A DNA stretch of 16,097 bases from Bacteroidota bacterium. Lineage in GTDB: Bacteria > Bacteroidota > Bacteroidia > B-17B0 > Aurantibacillaceae. The translations under genes were made by a program, and so were the position numbers. Below, piece after piece: positions 8,201-15,406 of this stretch (within the stretch, counting starts at the first letter, position 1; each line of letters opens with the position of its first letter). Under the pieces are notes generated by a model that searched no databases, had not been told where the DNA came from, and was given only the letters and a program-made list of their open reading frames with translations. The DNA lies in assembly GCA_023433205.1 (NCBI GenBank), contig JAEZDS010000169.1, positions 1-16,097 on the forward strand, read 5' to 3'.

Positions 8201-9830
8201 TTACAGTATCTACAAACGAAGTGTCAATACATCCGCCCAGTGTTTCAACCACAAGATATGGCTCATAAAGACCAGTTGCTGTATAAGTGAAGACATGGCT
8301 TGGAATTGGAAACGTATTCCCCACCACGGTTACCGGGGGAGCGGCGCCGTTGTGCCAGGTATAGCTCGTGACAGGATGCGGAGGAAAAGCAAGGCTGGTA
8401 TCATTAAATTTTACTGCCAGCGGAACACAGCCCTCACGTTTATCTTTATAGAACCATGCAACCGGCGGGTTGATTGTATGCTGCGCAATACTGAAAGTAT
8501 CTTTGCAGCCTGCCGCAGAAGTGGCTATCAGCGTCACAGTAGGATTATAAGGCGTGGAAGTATAAGTGTAAGGATCTGTATCATACGTGGTGAAAGTGAA
8601 CGTGGGATTGGTCACAGTGCTGGTTACGAGGCTTCCGCTAAAATCAGTGTAAGACCACTGGTACTGTACTATATTGCCTGTGCTCTGATTATTAAAGCCA
8701 ACGATTTTGGTATGACTGCAGGTGGTATAGGGAGCCCCTGAGGTATAGTGAGCGTTAACCTGCTCAACCACAACTGTAAAGTACTGCGGCGTAATAGTGC
8801 ATTGTCCTGTGCCAGCATTTACAGAAATGGTATATTGCCCGGCACTGCTGTAGGCCGGAAGGGCCACAGTGGGAGCTCCTGCACCAGGGGTCATAACATT
8901 CACCACATTGGAGTTCCCAAGATCCCAGCTGCTTACAAACTGATTGGACTGAAGTGTAACTACCGGCGACGCTCCAAGACAAACAGTAGAGGGCACCGAT
9001 GCCGTTAAAGTTGGCGGGCTCACATTGACAAAACTGTTGGCTACTGCTTTGCAGCCATTAGCTGTAACTGTAAGGGACACCACATAACTGTTGGCCTGCG
9101 AAGTATAAGTAACCGCTGGCGGACTAACTGCCTGCGAGGTTTGTCCGTTACCAAAATTCCAGTTATACGTAAGAGCTCCTGTGCCGCTGCTGTTGCTTGC
9201 GCTGAATGCCGCCACAAGACTGGTTGAGCAGGAATTAAGAGCCGGAGGGTTAGAACTTATGATTGCGCTGGGGGGAGAAGTAACATTTACCGGGCCTTTG
9301 GTAATCTGATTATCGCATCCATAAGAATCAACTACCTTAAGGGTAACGCTGTAGGTGCCGGGAAGAGTATAGCCATAGGTGTGGGTGCCGCCTGCGTTAC
9401 CAGAGCCTCCATCTCCATAGGTCCACAGATAAGATACAATAGTATTTGAAGTAGTGCTTTGATCGGTAAGCGTAACTGTTTTCACCACACATTCACTTGA
9501 CGGCTGCGTGAGGGAAAAGTTTGCAGCAGGTTTAGCATGAACAGTTACCGGCACGGTAAAAGTAAGATTGCTGCCATTTACTATACCCGAAAAAGAGGCG
9601 ACGAAGCTGGCAGGATTAACAACATTAAAGGCTCCGCTGGCACTGGTGAAGCTGCCAAATGTCCCGAAATTCCAGGTAATGGAAGTTGCGCCCGCAGGGG
9701 CTGCAAATGAGATGTTGGCCGGCGCGCAGGCATGAACCGGGCCGGAATTCTGACTGATCTGACATGCGTAACGATTTAACAGGGCGCCCCAGACAATTAA
9801 GACTATTGTAAGGGTGCTGTATTTGCTCAT
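5271..9830 (-). CDS. Giant PKD/Ig-like T9SS adhesin with type B C-terminal signal (adhesin 1)
   Basis: This 1519-residue secreted surface protein has a signal peptide (about residues 1-23). About 15-16 PKD/Ig-like units of 80-95 residues follow, marked by variants of the PKD core: WNFG (52), WTYGDGG (136), WNFGNG (224), WDLG (302), FWDFGNG (845), WVWDFGD (1109). Nearly every unit has one cysteine near its first strand and one about 58-71 residues later (114/172, 201/260, 284/344, 371/442, 468/534, 645/710, 822/887, 912/972, 1191/1250). The last 90 residues (1430-1519) are a type B sorting domain: VDVPTAFTPNGDGKND, YFRIYNRWG, GWDGNYRG and a terminal FKILR. It heads the operon with porP/sprF and the OmpA-family gene and is divergent from protease 1. 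It is colinear with adhesin 2. The ligand is unknown; adhesion or gliding roles are inferred from the family. Confidence 0.93.
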   Translation of the reverse strand: MSKYSTLTIVLIVWGALLNRYACQISQNSGPVHACAPANISFAAPAGATSITWNFGTFGSFTSASGAFNVVNPASFVASFSGIVNGSNLTFTVPVTVHAKPAANFSLTQPSSECVVKTVTLTDQSTTSNTIVSYLWTYGDGGSGNAGGTHTYGYTLPGTYSVTLKVVDSYGCDNQITKGPVNVTSPPSAIISSNPPALNSCSTSLVAAFSASNSSGTGALTYNWNFGNGQTSQAVSPPAVTYTSQANSYVVSLTVTANGCKAVANSFVNVSPPTLTASVPSTVCLGASPVVTLQSNQFVSSWDLGNSNVVNVMTPGAGAPTVALPAYSSAGQYTISVNAGTGQCTITPQYFTVVVEQVNAHYTSGAPYTTCSHTKIVGFNNQSTGNIVQYQWSYTDFSGSLVTSTVTNPTFTFTTYDTDPYTYTSTPYNPTVTLIATSAAGCKDTFSIAQHTINPPVAWFYKDKREGCVPLAVKFNDTSLAFPPHPVTSYTWHNGAAPPVTVVGNTFPIPSHVFTYTATGLYEPYLVVETLGGCIDTSFVDTVIVVDPPVVSFSFSPSQVCPGQAVQIVNTSPNISSIQHWHVESDNGFFSGCVTDANPSWQFTNVGLHTFTMSGYYHSCKGTAVSSQSVLVQGPIVQSRYETNCTSPLNVVFHNTLQEVQTATIDFGDNTSTVVAGNATGIVTNSVAHTYTASGDYVVTVTGVNAGTGCAPHVYTLQAQVREIKAEFTGPALACIGTAPQFNAQSSDDVYATCNRGYTWYVDNLPPEDISSPFYSHNFTNYGTHTVTLVVRDVNSCQDRVSHTITVSDVTPTFSFSSNNICFSSPTVQIINTTQPVPDPISSFFWDFGNGYSLTTTQQTVPVQSYSAVNQPSVYTVLLNATNSKGCSKFVTHTVQVINPDASFYASSPGMCLPANTATTITFVAQHAYPSYTFDYGVSPTSTAVVNFSVSSYTFMAGNYTVSMTVKDNQGCTNTGIAIISNVQVPVADFIFSSPGSTGGNNICSPAVVSFSNVSFPPPSIPTWDMGTGSPVLPLNVVTFPYSSTTSSVIAISLSVSSGPPYNCKSSVTKNFTVYVAKAEIVVSKTLICVGDEIRFSIDSTGGGGVKSWVWDFGDATASPTVQASSGPPSFTMHTYNNYTATAEGNTSASLIYWSSGDACKYSSEQQIKIINVQPGLLRNNELTVTDSLHCLNIADRFVSKSVSNSDNPLLFNWQLPGGISGSDSVITHVFPNHGVQQVSLTVTDSGHNCKASTVKNLTIFPLPTATIASGQHCPEIPFTLTVTASPAVVSGTWNPPAGIMGPNVFTTSSQVIFSEAVAAASMEFSLNVQDTNACVSETIVRDIEILLPPPRADWDTSIVIGERITVNGYVGNYTYTWTPEIAQLSCTLCPSPVSTSTNDITYTVVVEDHMKCAQVQNTYKITILPKASVDVPTAFTPNGDGKNDIIYVDGWGIKKLNYFRIYNRWGQLLFETNDINQGWDGNYRGVPQNNETYVYEVSVQSYISDEPILKSSTFKILR
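5431..5458 (-). repeat. 28-base repeat in adhesin 1 sorting domain (copy 1)
   Basis: These 28 bases are identical to 10891-10918 in adhesin 2 and encode the YFRIYNRWG core of the type B sorting domain. Exact identity, including synonymous positions, amid otherwise diverged sequence suggests recent duplication or local gene conversion. Confidence 0.85.
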
Positions 9831-9852
9831 ATCAGAGAAAGTTCTATTTTTG
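9822..9852 (+). promoter_or_regulatory. Bacteroidota promoter for protease 1
   Basis: A -33 box TTTG (9822-9825) lies 19 bases from a -7 box TATTTTTG (9845-9852), a perfect TAnnTTTG. Transcription should start near 9856-9859, about 33 bases before the GTG at 9891. The -33 box lies inside the first codons of the divergent adhesin 1 gene. Confidence 0.7.
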
Positions 9853-9867
9853 GACTATCCAAATATA
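9845..9867. promoter_or_regulatory. Inverted repeat between the facing promoters (pair 1)
   Basis: TTTGGA (9849-9854), three bases, then TCCAAA (9858-9863) form a perfect 6-base inverted repeat. Beyond one mismatch, the symmetry continues to TAT/ATA at the outer ends (9845-9847 and 9865-9867). The arms largely coincide with the two -7 boxes plus the GA that follows each. It could be an operator or simply a by-product of two facing -7 boxes. Confidence 0.45.
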
Positions 9868-9889
9868 ATAAAACCAGCCAATCTGCAAA
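9860..9889 (-). promoter_or_regulatory. Bacteroidota promoter for adhesin 1 operon
   Basis: Read on the minus strand, TTTG (9889-9886) is followed after 18 bases by TATATTTG (9867-9860), a perfect TAnnTTTG. Transcription should start near 9855, about 25 bases before the adhesin ATG. The -7 box is separated by only 7 bases from the opposing -7 box of protease 1. Confidence 0.7.
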
Positions 9890-9890
9890 C

Positions 9891-10733
9891 GTGAAAAAAG
9901 TACTGTATCTGATCATCCCTTTATTTTTTACACTGAGCAGTTTTTCCCAGGCTGTTTCTCCTGAATGGTGTGACACACAGATACCGTCATCTTTTAAAAA
10001 ATGGAGAAATAACTTTGCCACAACGCACAACCTCGTAAGTACGCTCAAACATGATGTTTGCGTGAATAAAAAGTTCTCGGTGGTTTTTTATGTAATTGCA
10101 GAGCAGAACGGCACCTGGGGAAACGTGGGGCCGGCTGACCTCGACTCCTGTATTGCACGTCTGAACCGGCTCTTTGGCCGCATTTGTATAACTTTTATGA
10201 ATTGCAGCACGGTGGTGATCCCCAATCATGTTTTTAATAACTGGGAGCGACCAGACACTGAAGATCTTGTGACCGGAAACTGGTATACTGAAAACACCAT
10301 TAATGTTTATTTGCCCGATAGCATAAACGGTTCAATAGCCGGTTATGCTAAAATGCCTGGCGGCGACGATGTTATTGTAATTGAAAAAAGCCTAGTAGCT
10401 ACACTTTCAATGGCACATGAAATAGGACACTTTTTTGGTCTGGTGCATACTCATGCTGAAATTGGATCGCCTGTAACGCCCGCGCCACCACCTGGCGTAA
10501 GTAGCTACGAGTTTGTTAACAGAAGCAACTGCAGCCAGAACGGCGACGGATTATGTGACACAGAGGCCGACAGCTATCCACTGGGGACCGGAACCCAGGA
10601 TGGCAACAATGAATATTATGTGATCCCTAAAGATAACATCATGAGTTATCATCCTTCACCATGCCGGTTCACCCAGCAACAATATAACTTCATGGCCAAC
10701 GTGATCCTTACGCAGCGCTTATACCTGCACTGA
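9891..10733 (+). CDS. Secreted pappalysin-like (M43-type) zinc metalloprotease (protease 1)
   Basis: This 280-residue zinc endopeptidase has a Sec signal peptide (about residues 1-20, ending SFSQ). The zinc site is HEIGHFFGLVH (H176, E177, H180, G183, H186), a complete HExxHxxGxxH. A Met-turn follows at DNIMSYH (M251), and between them lies NCSQNGDGLCDTEAD (213-227), typical of pappalysin/cytophagalysin relatives. Several cysteines (57, 87, 99, 105, 214, 222, 258) suggest an oxidising compartment. No type A or type B T9SS C-terminal domain is present; it ends shortly after the Met-turn. It therefore may stay periplasmic or leave by another route. The GTG start is supported by the signal peptide and a perfect upstream promoter. 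It is divergent from adhesin 1 and convergent with adhesin 2. The substrate is unknown; processing of the neighbouring adhesins is a guess from context. Confidence 0.85.
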   Translation: MKKVLYLIIPLFFTLSSFSQAVSPEWCDTQIPSSFKKWRNNFATTHNLVSTLKHDVCVNKKFSVVFYVIAEQNGTWGNVGPADLDSCIARLNRLFGRICITFMNCSTVVIPNHVFNNWERPDTEDLVTGNWYTENTINVYLPDSINGSIAGYAKMPGGDDVIVIEKSLVATLSMAHEIGHFFGLVHTHAEIGSPVTPAPPPGVSSYEFVNRSNCSQNGDGLCDTEADSYPLGTGTQDGNNEYYVIPKDNIMSYHPSPCRFTQQQYNFMANVILTQRLYLH

Positions 10734-13700
10734 TCACCTCAGCAACTTAAAAGAGCCACTCTTGGTAAGAACTTCCTCTGTGTAGGTTTCTGCGGCAACC
10801 TGATACACGTAAGTTTCGTTATTCTGCAAAAGTCCCTGAAAGGTACCATCCCAGCCAACATTAAGATCATTGCTTACAAACAACAACTCCCCCCAGCGGT
10901 TATAGATCCTGAAGTAATGTAAACGTTTGAGTCCCCAACCGTCGGGCTTTATCACATCGTTCACCCCGTCACCGTTCGGTGTAAATGCTGTAGGAACGTC
11001 GAGTGTAACTCTTGTGTCAATAAAAATACTGAAAGTGCTGGCTGTTATAAAACATTGCAGTGGCTCATCAACCACAAGTACAGTGTAAGTTATAGCATTC
11101 GTAACCGTGGAAACCGGATCGAAGCAGGTGATGCAGCTTAATCCTGTAACTTCCGGAGTCCAGCTATAGCTGAAACTAGCAGATCCTGCATAAGCGTTAA
11201 GTGGCACTATTTCTCCGCGTATCACAGTAGTGTCCCAGTGCTTTGCAGGGGGCGGCGTCTGCACCAGGATCTCAGCACTCGCCTGTTCACTCACACAAAG
11301 ATTCTCATCTGTCACCTGAAGGGAAAACACGGCGGAACTTCCAACACTGTGCTGTACGGTAAACTGATTGGCCGCATCAAAACTAAAGTTAACGGTGGGA
11401 TTAATGGTTCCCGTTAACGCACCCGAAACACCCGGAGTGCCTGTGCCGCTTATAACAAAAGACTGTTCAGGACAAATAAAATCGGGCGCAATGCTTATAG
11501 AGGCCTGCGGCAGAGGGAAAACCCGAATGTTCTTTGTCGCGGAATCCGGACAACCATATTGCCGGTCGCTGACTATCAGCGTAACTTTATACAGTCCCGG
11601 AGCAGTGTAGGTGTAAAAAAGGTTTGATCCTGTTCCGGTTTTCCCGTCACCGAACAACCAGTTGTATTGCAGATCCATTCCCGCAGGATTTGGCGTTTTG
11701 GTGGTAAACTGATCAGCCTCACCTAAACAATGCTCGTCATCATTCATGTCTTCTGCCAGGCCGGCGAAGATCTTCAGAACCTGAATATCGGCAGTAGCAG
11801 TTCTTACACATGAACCCACGGTACCGAAATACCTCAGGCTAAGTACAGTTTTTCCTGATGAATCAGAAGGCAATACAGTGTAGGGATAAGAGATCGTTCT
11901 GGTAATACTTGCTAGTACCGAACCGGCTATGATATCTGTTTGCGGTATATTGTCGCCAAAGAACCAGCGCCAGCCTTCTACCAGACTAGAGTCTCTGATA
12001 CTAACATTAATAGTGTCGCCCAGACAAAATACATTTTTATTTAGTTTTATTTCTGCCTTTGGATCGGACACAATCACCTGAGCTGTGGCCGAGCTTGGGC
12101 AAAAGCCCGCCGAGTCAACTGTGAGTTTAATGGTTGTAACACCCGGCGAAACAAATATCTGATTAACAAACGTTCCGGTGCCAGGCGGTGGCGTTTGTAT
12201 ATTTCCTATACTCCACAAGGTGTTGGTTATGGCTGTTTGATTCAGTAGTGTTGTGCTGACCAGCGTAGGTGTGGCCGGCACGCAAAACTTATTTTCGTTA
12301 CCGGGGAACATTATTGCTGCTGTGGGCTGTCCTATTACTGTAACGGTAACAACCTGACCCGCCCTGCAGGTGGCGTTATCCTCAACAATAACTGTAGCCG
12401 TGTGCCTGCCAGGTACCGTGTATTGTACCACACCGGAAGAAAACGTCGGGCTTGTGGTCCAGCCTCCCCCCTGCCCGTAGTTAACGCTGTAAGTTGCGTA
12501 TCCGGGCGAGGCACTCAGCGTAACTGTAACAGCGGAGTTTTTTCGCAGACAGGGAAAAAGTTCCTTTACCAGCACCCCCGGCGAAGGATTGTTTATCTGA
12601 ATCACCGCACTGGCACTGTCGCTGCACCCCACATTGTTGGTTGCCGTTACAGCCACCACAAAAGTTTGCGAAGGTTGAGCTACAAAATTGTAGGTGTGCT
12701 GAGGACTTGAAAAAGGATTTGTGTCAGACAAGGGCGCCGAACCATCTCCAAAATACCAGTGGTAATTTACAATGGTGTCTGGAAAAGTTTGTAGTGACTG
12801 CGTGTTGTTGATTAGCTGTAATGGTCCGTTGCTGTGACAATAGGGATTGGACGGAAAGGTGAAGGAAGGTGTTGCGCTGCTGATCCTGAAACGAAGAGTG
12901 TCGTAATCAAGACAGCTGTTTGCATCTTTCACCCGCAATATCAGTGTATGTACACCTGCAGCCAGAACAGGCGTTGAAAAGCTGGAGTCGATCTTATCAA
13001 TATAGGGATTAATGGTGTTGTTATAATATAATCTCCAGGCGTATCCTCTGGAACAATCCACTTCGGCATCCTGAGAGCTGTTTGCTTCAAATTTAAAAAC
13101 CTTACCACTGCAACCCAGAGCCAAAGGCAGCGAAGGAGGGGTCTGAAATTTGTGGGTGATACGTGCTTTGGCATCACGCACTGTAACTTTTTGCGTAAAC
13201 ATCCTGTTAGGACAGCCGTTTGAACTATTCGCTGAAGTGAGCACCGCCGTGTAATCGCCGGAGCTGGCATAGGTGTGATTCACAGAGTAAGAAAAAGCAC
13301 CGCCGGGATTGCCGCTGATCTGAAGAGAATTGCCATCACCAAAATTGAGTGTTGCCGTGGAAACCTCCTGCAAATGGACGTTGAAGAGAATATTTTTTCG
13401 AACGCCCGGGGAACAGCTCGTTCGGTATCTGAATTTACCCATTGGTCCCTTTACCGTTATACTTTGCGAGGTGGCTAGCTTCGATTCACAGCCTTGCTGC
13501 AGTGCGTGTATAGTAAATCCATGAACACCCACATGCGTAAAAGCCCAGGTGGGACTGGAATCATTGATACATCCGGAGAAAAAGCCATTATCGCTGGTAA
13601 CATGCCATTGCTGAATAAGTGAAGAGGAAGGGCTAGCGGTAAGGTTCACCTCCACCGGATCACCAGCGCATACTTCCAGATTGGGAGTGTAGGTCATACC

Positions 13701-15374
13701 CACTGAAGGAGGGTTAACAACCCTGATCGTATCAACAAAAGAAGTATCAATACAACCGGTAACAGTTTCAACGATCATCCAGGGCGTATATGTTCCCACC
13801 GAAGGATAGGTAAATGTATAGGGAAAAAATGCCCCGTTGCCACTCACCGAGGCTGATGGTACAGCGCCATTGTGCAGCGTAAAACCCGATATGGCATGTT
13901 TGGGGATTATGGTGAATGAGCTGTCATAAAACTTCACACTGAGCGGAGCGCAACCGAACTTTCTGCTTGTGTAGAACCAGGAGGTAGGACGTTGCAGTGT
14001 ATCGATGAACTCATGCCATATCTGAGATTTACATTTAGCCGGAGAGCTGCTTTCAACGAATAGCCACACTTTGGGGCCCCAGGCTTTATAAATGGAATAT
14101 GGATTTTTACTTTGCTGTGTTAAGGTAAATGAAGGATTCATCAGGGTGCTGGAGGTTGGTGTGCCGTTACTTATTGGACCTCCCCCGTCGATCAGCCAGG
14201 TATAGCTTAAAGCAGAACCAGCGTTGGTTGTTGTGAGATTTGTGTAGGTAACAACCATTGAAGGCTGACAGGAGGCAAACGGAGGAGTTGTTGTGAATTG
14301 CGCCACAACTTCCTCAACAAAAACACTTCCGGTGGCGGTAAGGGCCGGGCAAACTCCACCAGGAATAACTGTTACTGTCATTGTTTTGAGTCCGCCGGTG
14401 GTATAACTCACTATAGGGAAATTTGTGTATGAGGTCAAACCTGTGTTCCATTCGGGAATATTCCAGTAGGTTACCGGCTCCTGTGTGTTGAGCGTATAAA
14501 GCGCCGCTCCATATAAACAGATGGTTGGCTGCAAGGCGAACGATAATGAGGGGTTTACCACAGTCACAAGTGAGGAGGTTGTTGCTGAGCACTGATTGTT
14601 GTCGGTTGCGCTCAGGTAAACTGTATGAGTACCGGCCCCGAACTGCACTGAACCGGGATTCATACCTGTGCCTGTAGCCGGATTGCCACCGGCAAAGGTC
14701 CAGCTGTGTGCCGACAAAGCCCCACTTTTTGGCGAGTTGGAGGTTGAGAGAGAGGCGCTGAAAACTGTGATCATGGGCGCTGCGCATGCAACAAAACCGT
14801 TTTGTGAACTGATCACAAGGTTTGGCGGAGCCGATACGTTAACTGTTCCGCTGTTGTTCACCGCCACCGCGGTGCAGCCTGTCACAGCATCCACAATGGT
14901 CATAACAGGCACAAAAGCGCCGCTAATGTTATAAGTGTGAACCAGGTTTGCCCCTGAACCCAGCGGTGTAAGGTCACCAAACGACCACTGGTAGGTGCTT
15001 CCGGGACTTCCGCCACTGCCGCTTAAGGTCACTGTCATAGGCGCGCAGTGTGTGGCCGGCTGCTGAAATGAATAAGAGCCACTGGGCCCCGTAGTAACAA
15101 CAACCTGACCAGAATAAGAAACTGCATTTCCGCCCACCATAGCAGTGTATGTGATATTATAGGTGCCGGGGTTGCTGTACAACGGATTTGGCGAAGGCAG
15201 AGAAGAGCTTCCCATGCCAGGCCCCAGTGTCCAGTGTACATTGCTTGCACCCGCAGGTCCAGAAAGTTGCACAGACAAAGGTGCACAGCCTGTAGATGGC
15301 GTGATCGTGATCTGCGCTGTTAATGAAAACGCAAAAAACACAAGGGTTACCATCCAGAGGCAATACTTCGGCAT
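10734..15374 (-). CDS. Giant PKD/Ig-like T9SS adhesin with type B C-terminal signal (adhesin 2)
   Basis: This is a 1546-residue paralogue of adhesin 1. I start it at the ATG at 15374, giving MPKYCLWMVTLVFFAFSLTA as a clean signal peptide. The frame stays open to 15542, but that extension runs through the promoter region and antisense to the protease 2 signal peptide. About 15-16 PKD/Ig-like units follow (YQWSFGD, NFGDGNS, WYFGDG, WRWFFGDN, YNWLFGDGKTG). The final 89 residues (1458-1546) are a type B sorting domain: LDVPTAFTPNGDGVND, YFRIYNRWG, GWDGTFQG, FKLLR. Blocks shared in order with adhesin 1 include CIDTSFVDT, SDNGFFSGC, LQEV-TAT, C-RGY-W and V-D-NSC, so the similarity is full-length and not just in the sorting domain. 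No PorP or OmpA gene follows it; the stop abuts the protease 1 stop. It probably uses the PorP/SprF protein of the adjacent operon. Confidence 0.92.
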   Translation of the reverse strand: MPKYCLWMVTLVFFAFSLTAQITITPSTGCAPLSVQLSGPAGASNVHWTLGPGMGSSSLPSPNPLYSNPGTYNITYTAMVGGNAVSYSGQVVVTTGPSGSYSFQQPATHCAPMTVTLSGSGGSPGSTYQWSFGDLTPLGSGANLVHTYNISGAFVPVMTIVDAVTGCTAVAVNNSGTVNVSAPPNLVISSQNGFVACAAPMITVFSASLSTSNSPKSGALSAHSWTFAGGNPATGTGMNPGSVQFGAGTHTVYLSATDNNQCSATTSSLVTVVNPSLSFALQPTICLYGAALYTLNTQEPVTYWNIPEWNTGLTSYTNFPIVSYTTGGLKTMTVTVIPGGVCPALTATGSVFVEEVVAQFTTTPPFASCQPSMVVTYTNLTTTNAGSALSYTWLIDGGGPISNGTPTSSTLMNPSFTLTQQSKNPYSIYKAWGPKVWLFVESSSPAKCKSQIWHEFIDTLQRPTSWFYTSRKFGCAPLSVKFYDSSFTIIPKHAISGFTLHNGAVPSASVSGNGAFFPYTFTYPSVGTYTPWMIVETVTGCIDTSFVDTIRVVNPPSVGMTYTPNLEVCAGDPVEVNLTASPSSSLIQQWHVTSDNGFFSGCINDSSPTWAFTHVGVHGFTIHALQQGCESKLATSQSITVKGPMGKFRYRTSCSPGVRKNILFNVHLQEVSTATLNFGDGNSLQISGNPGGAFSYSVNHTYASSGDYTAVLTSANSSNGCPNRMFTQKVTVRDAKARITHKFQTPPSLPLALGCSGKVFKFEANSSQDAEVDCSRGYAWRLYYNNTINPYIDKIDSSFSTPVLAAGVHTLILRVKDANSCLDYDTLRFRISSATPSFTFPSNPYCHSNGPLQLINNTQSLQTFPDTIVNYHWYFGDGSAPLSDTNPFSSPQHTYNFVAQPSQTFVVAVTATNNVGCSDSASAVIQINNPSPGVLVKELFPCLRKNSAVTVTLSASPGYATYSVNYGQGGGWTTSPTFSSGVVQYTVPGRHTATVIVEDNATCRAGQVVTVTVIGQPTAAIMFPGNENKFCVPATPTLVSTTLLNQTAITNTLWSIGNIQTPPPGTGTFVNQIFVSPGVTTIKLTVDSAGFCPSSATAQVIVSDPKAEIKLNKNVFCLGDTINVSIRDSSLVEGWRWFFGDNIPQTDIIAGSVLASITRTISYPYTVLPSDSSGKTVLSLRYFGTVGSCVRTATADIQVLKIFAGLAEDMNDDEHCLGEADQFTTKTPNPAGMDLQYNWLFGDGKTGTGSNLFYTYTAPGLYKVTLIVSDRQYGCPDSATKNIRVFPLPQASISIAPDFICPEQSFVISGTGTPGVSGALTGTINPTVNFSFDAANQFTVQHSVGSSAVFSLQVTDENLCVSEQASAEILVQTPPPAKHWDTTVIRGEIVPLNAYAGSASFSYSWTPEVTGLSCITCFDPVSTVTNAITYTVLVVDEPLQCFITASTFSIFIDTRVTLDVPTAFTPNGDGVNDVIKPDGWGLKRLHYFRIYNRWGELLFVSNDLNVGWDGTFQGLLQNNETYVYQVAAETYTEEVLTKSGSFKLLR
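10891..10918 (-). repeat. 28-base repeat in adhesin 2 sorting domain (copy 2)
   Basis: Exact copy of 5431-5458, in the same orientation and at the same place in the sorting domain of the paralogous adhesin, about 5.5 kb away. It could act as a seed for homologous recombination that would delete protease 1 and fuse the two adhesins. Confidence 0.85.
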
Positions 15375-15396
15375 TTTGGAAATTGTGATATATTTG
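15367..15396 (+). promoter_or_regulatory. Bacteroidota promoter for protease 2
   Basis: A perfect -7 box TATATTTG (15389-15396) has TTCG (15367-15370, one mismatch to TTTG) 18 bases upstream. Transcription should start near 15401, about 17 bases before the GTG at 15418. The -33 box lies in the first codons of adhesin 2, as in pair 1. Confidence 0.5.
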
Positions 15397-15406
15397 AATT
15401 TCCAAA
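15375..15406. promoter_or_regulatory. Perfect 10-base inverted repeat between adhesin 2 and protease 2
   Basis: TTTGGAAATT (15375-15384) and AATTTCCAAA (15397-15406) are perfect reverse complements separated by 12 bases, with the protease 2 -7 box inside the spacer and part of the adhesin 2 -7 box in the right arm. The arms straddle both predicted transcription starts, so neither RNA would contain the whole hairpin; a DNA-level operator is the better reading. The core TTTGGA/TCCAAA also occurs in pair 1. Confidence 0.5.

Noticed and set aside
8295..8741. 148-codon open frame on the + strand
   Set aside because: It lies wholly antisense to adhesin 1, has no recognisable domain or signal, and is a by-product of the long low-stop PKD coding sequence.
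9891..10733. A hidden T9SS C-terminal domain on protease 1
   Set aside because: I looked for the type A and type B signatures; the protein ends about 29 residues after the Met-turn, too short for either.
14314..14787. 157-codon frame on the - strand inside adhesin 2
   Set aside because: It is in the wrong frame of a gene whose real frame is well supported by PKD motifs and colinearity with adhesin 1.
5271..15374. CRISPR-like or mobile-element repeats suggested by the two similar adhesins
   Set aside because: The similarity is between paralogous coding sequences; I found no regularly spaced short repeats, transposase, terminal inverted repeats or integrase.
15375..15406. Inverted repeat read as a leader hairpin or terminator
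   Set aside because: The arms straddle the predicted transcription starts, so neither transcript would contain both arms, and there is no U-tract placed for termination.
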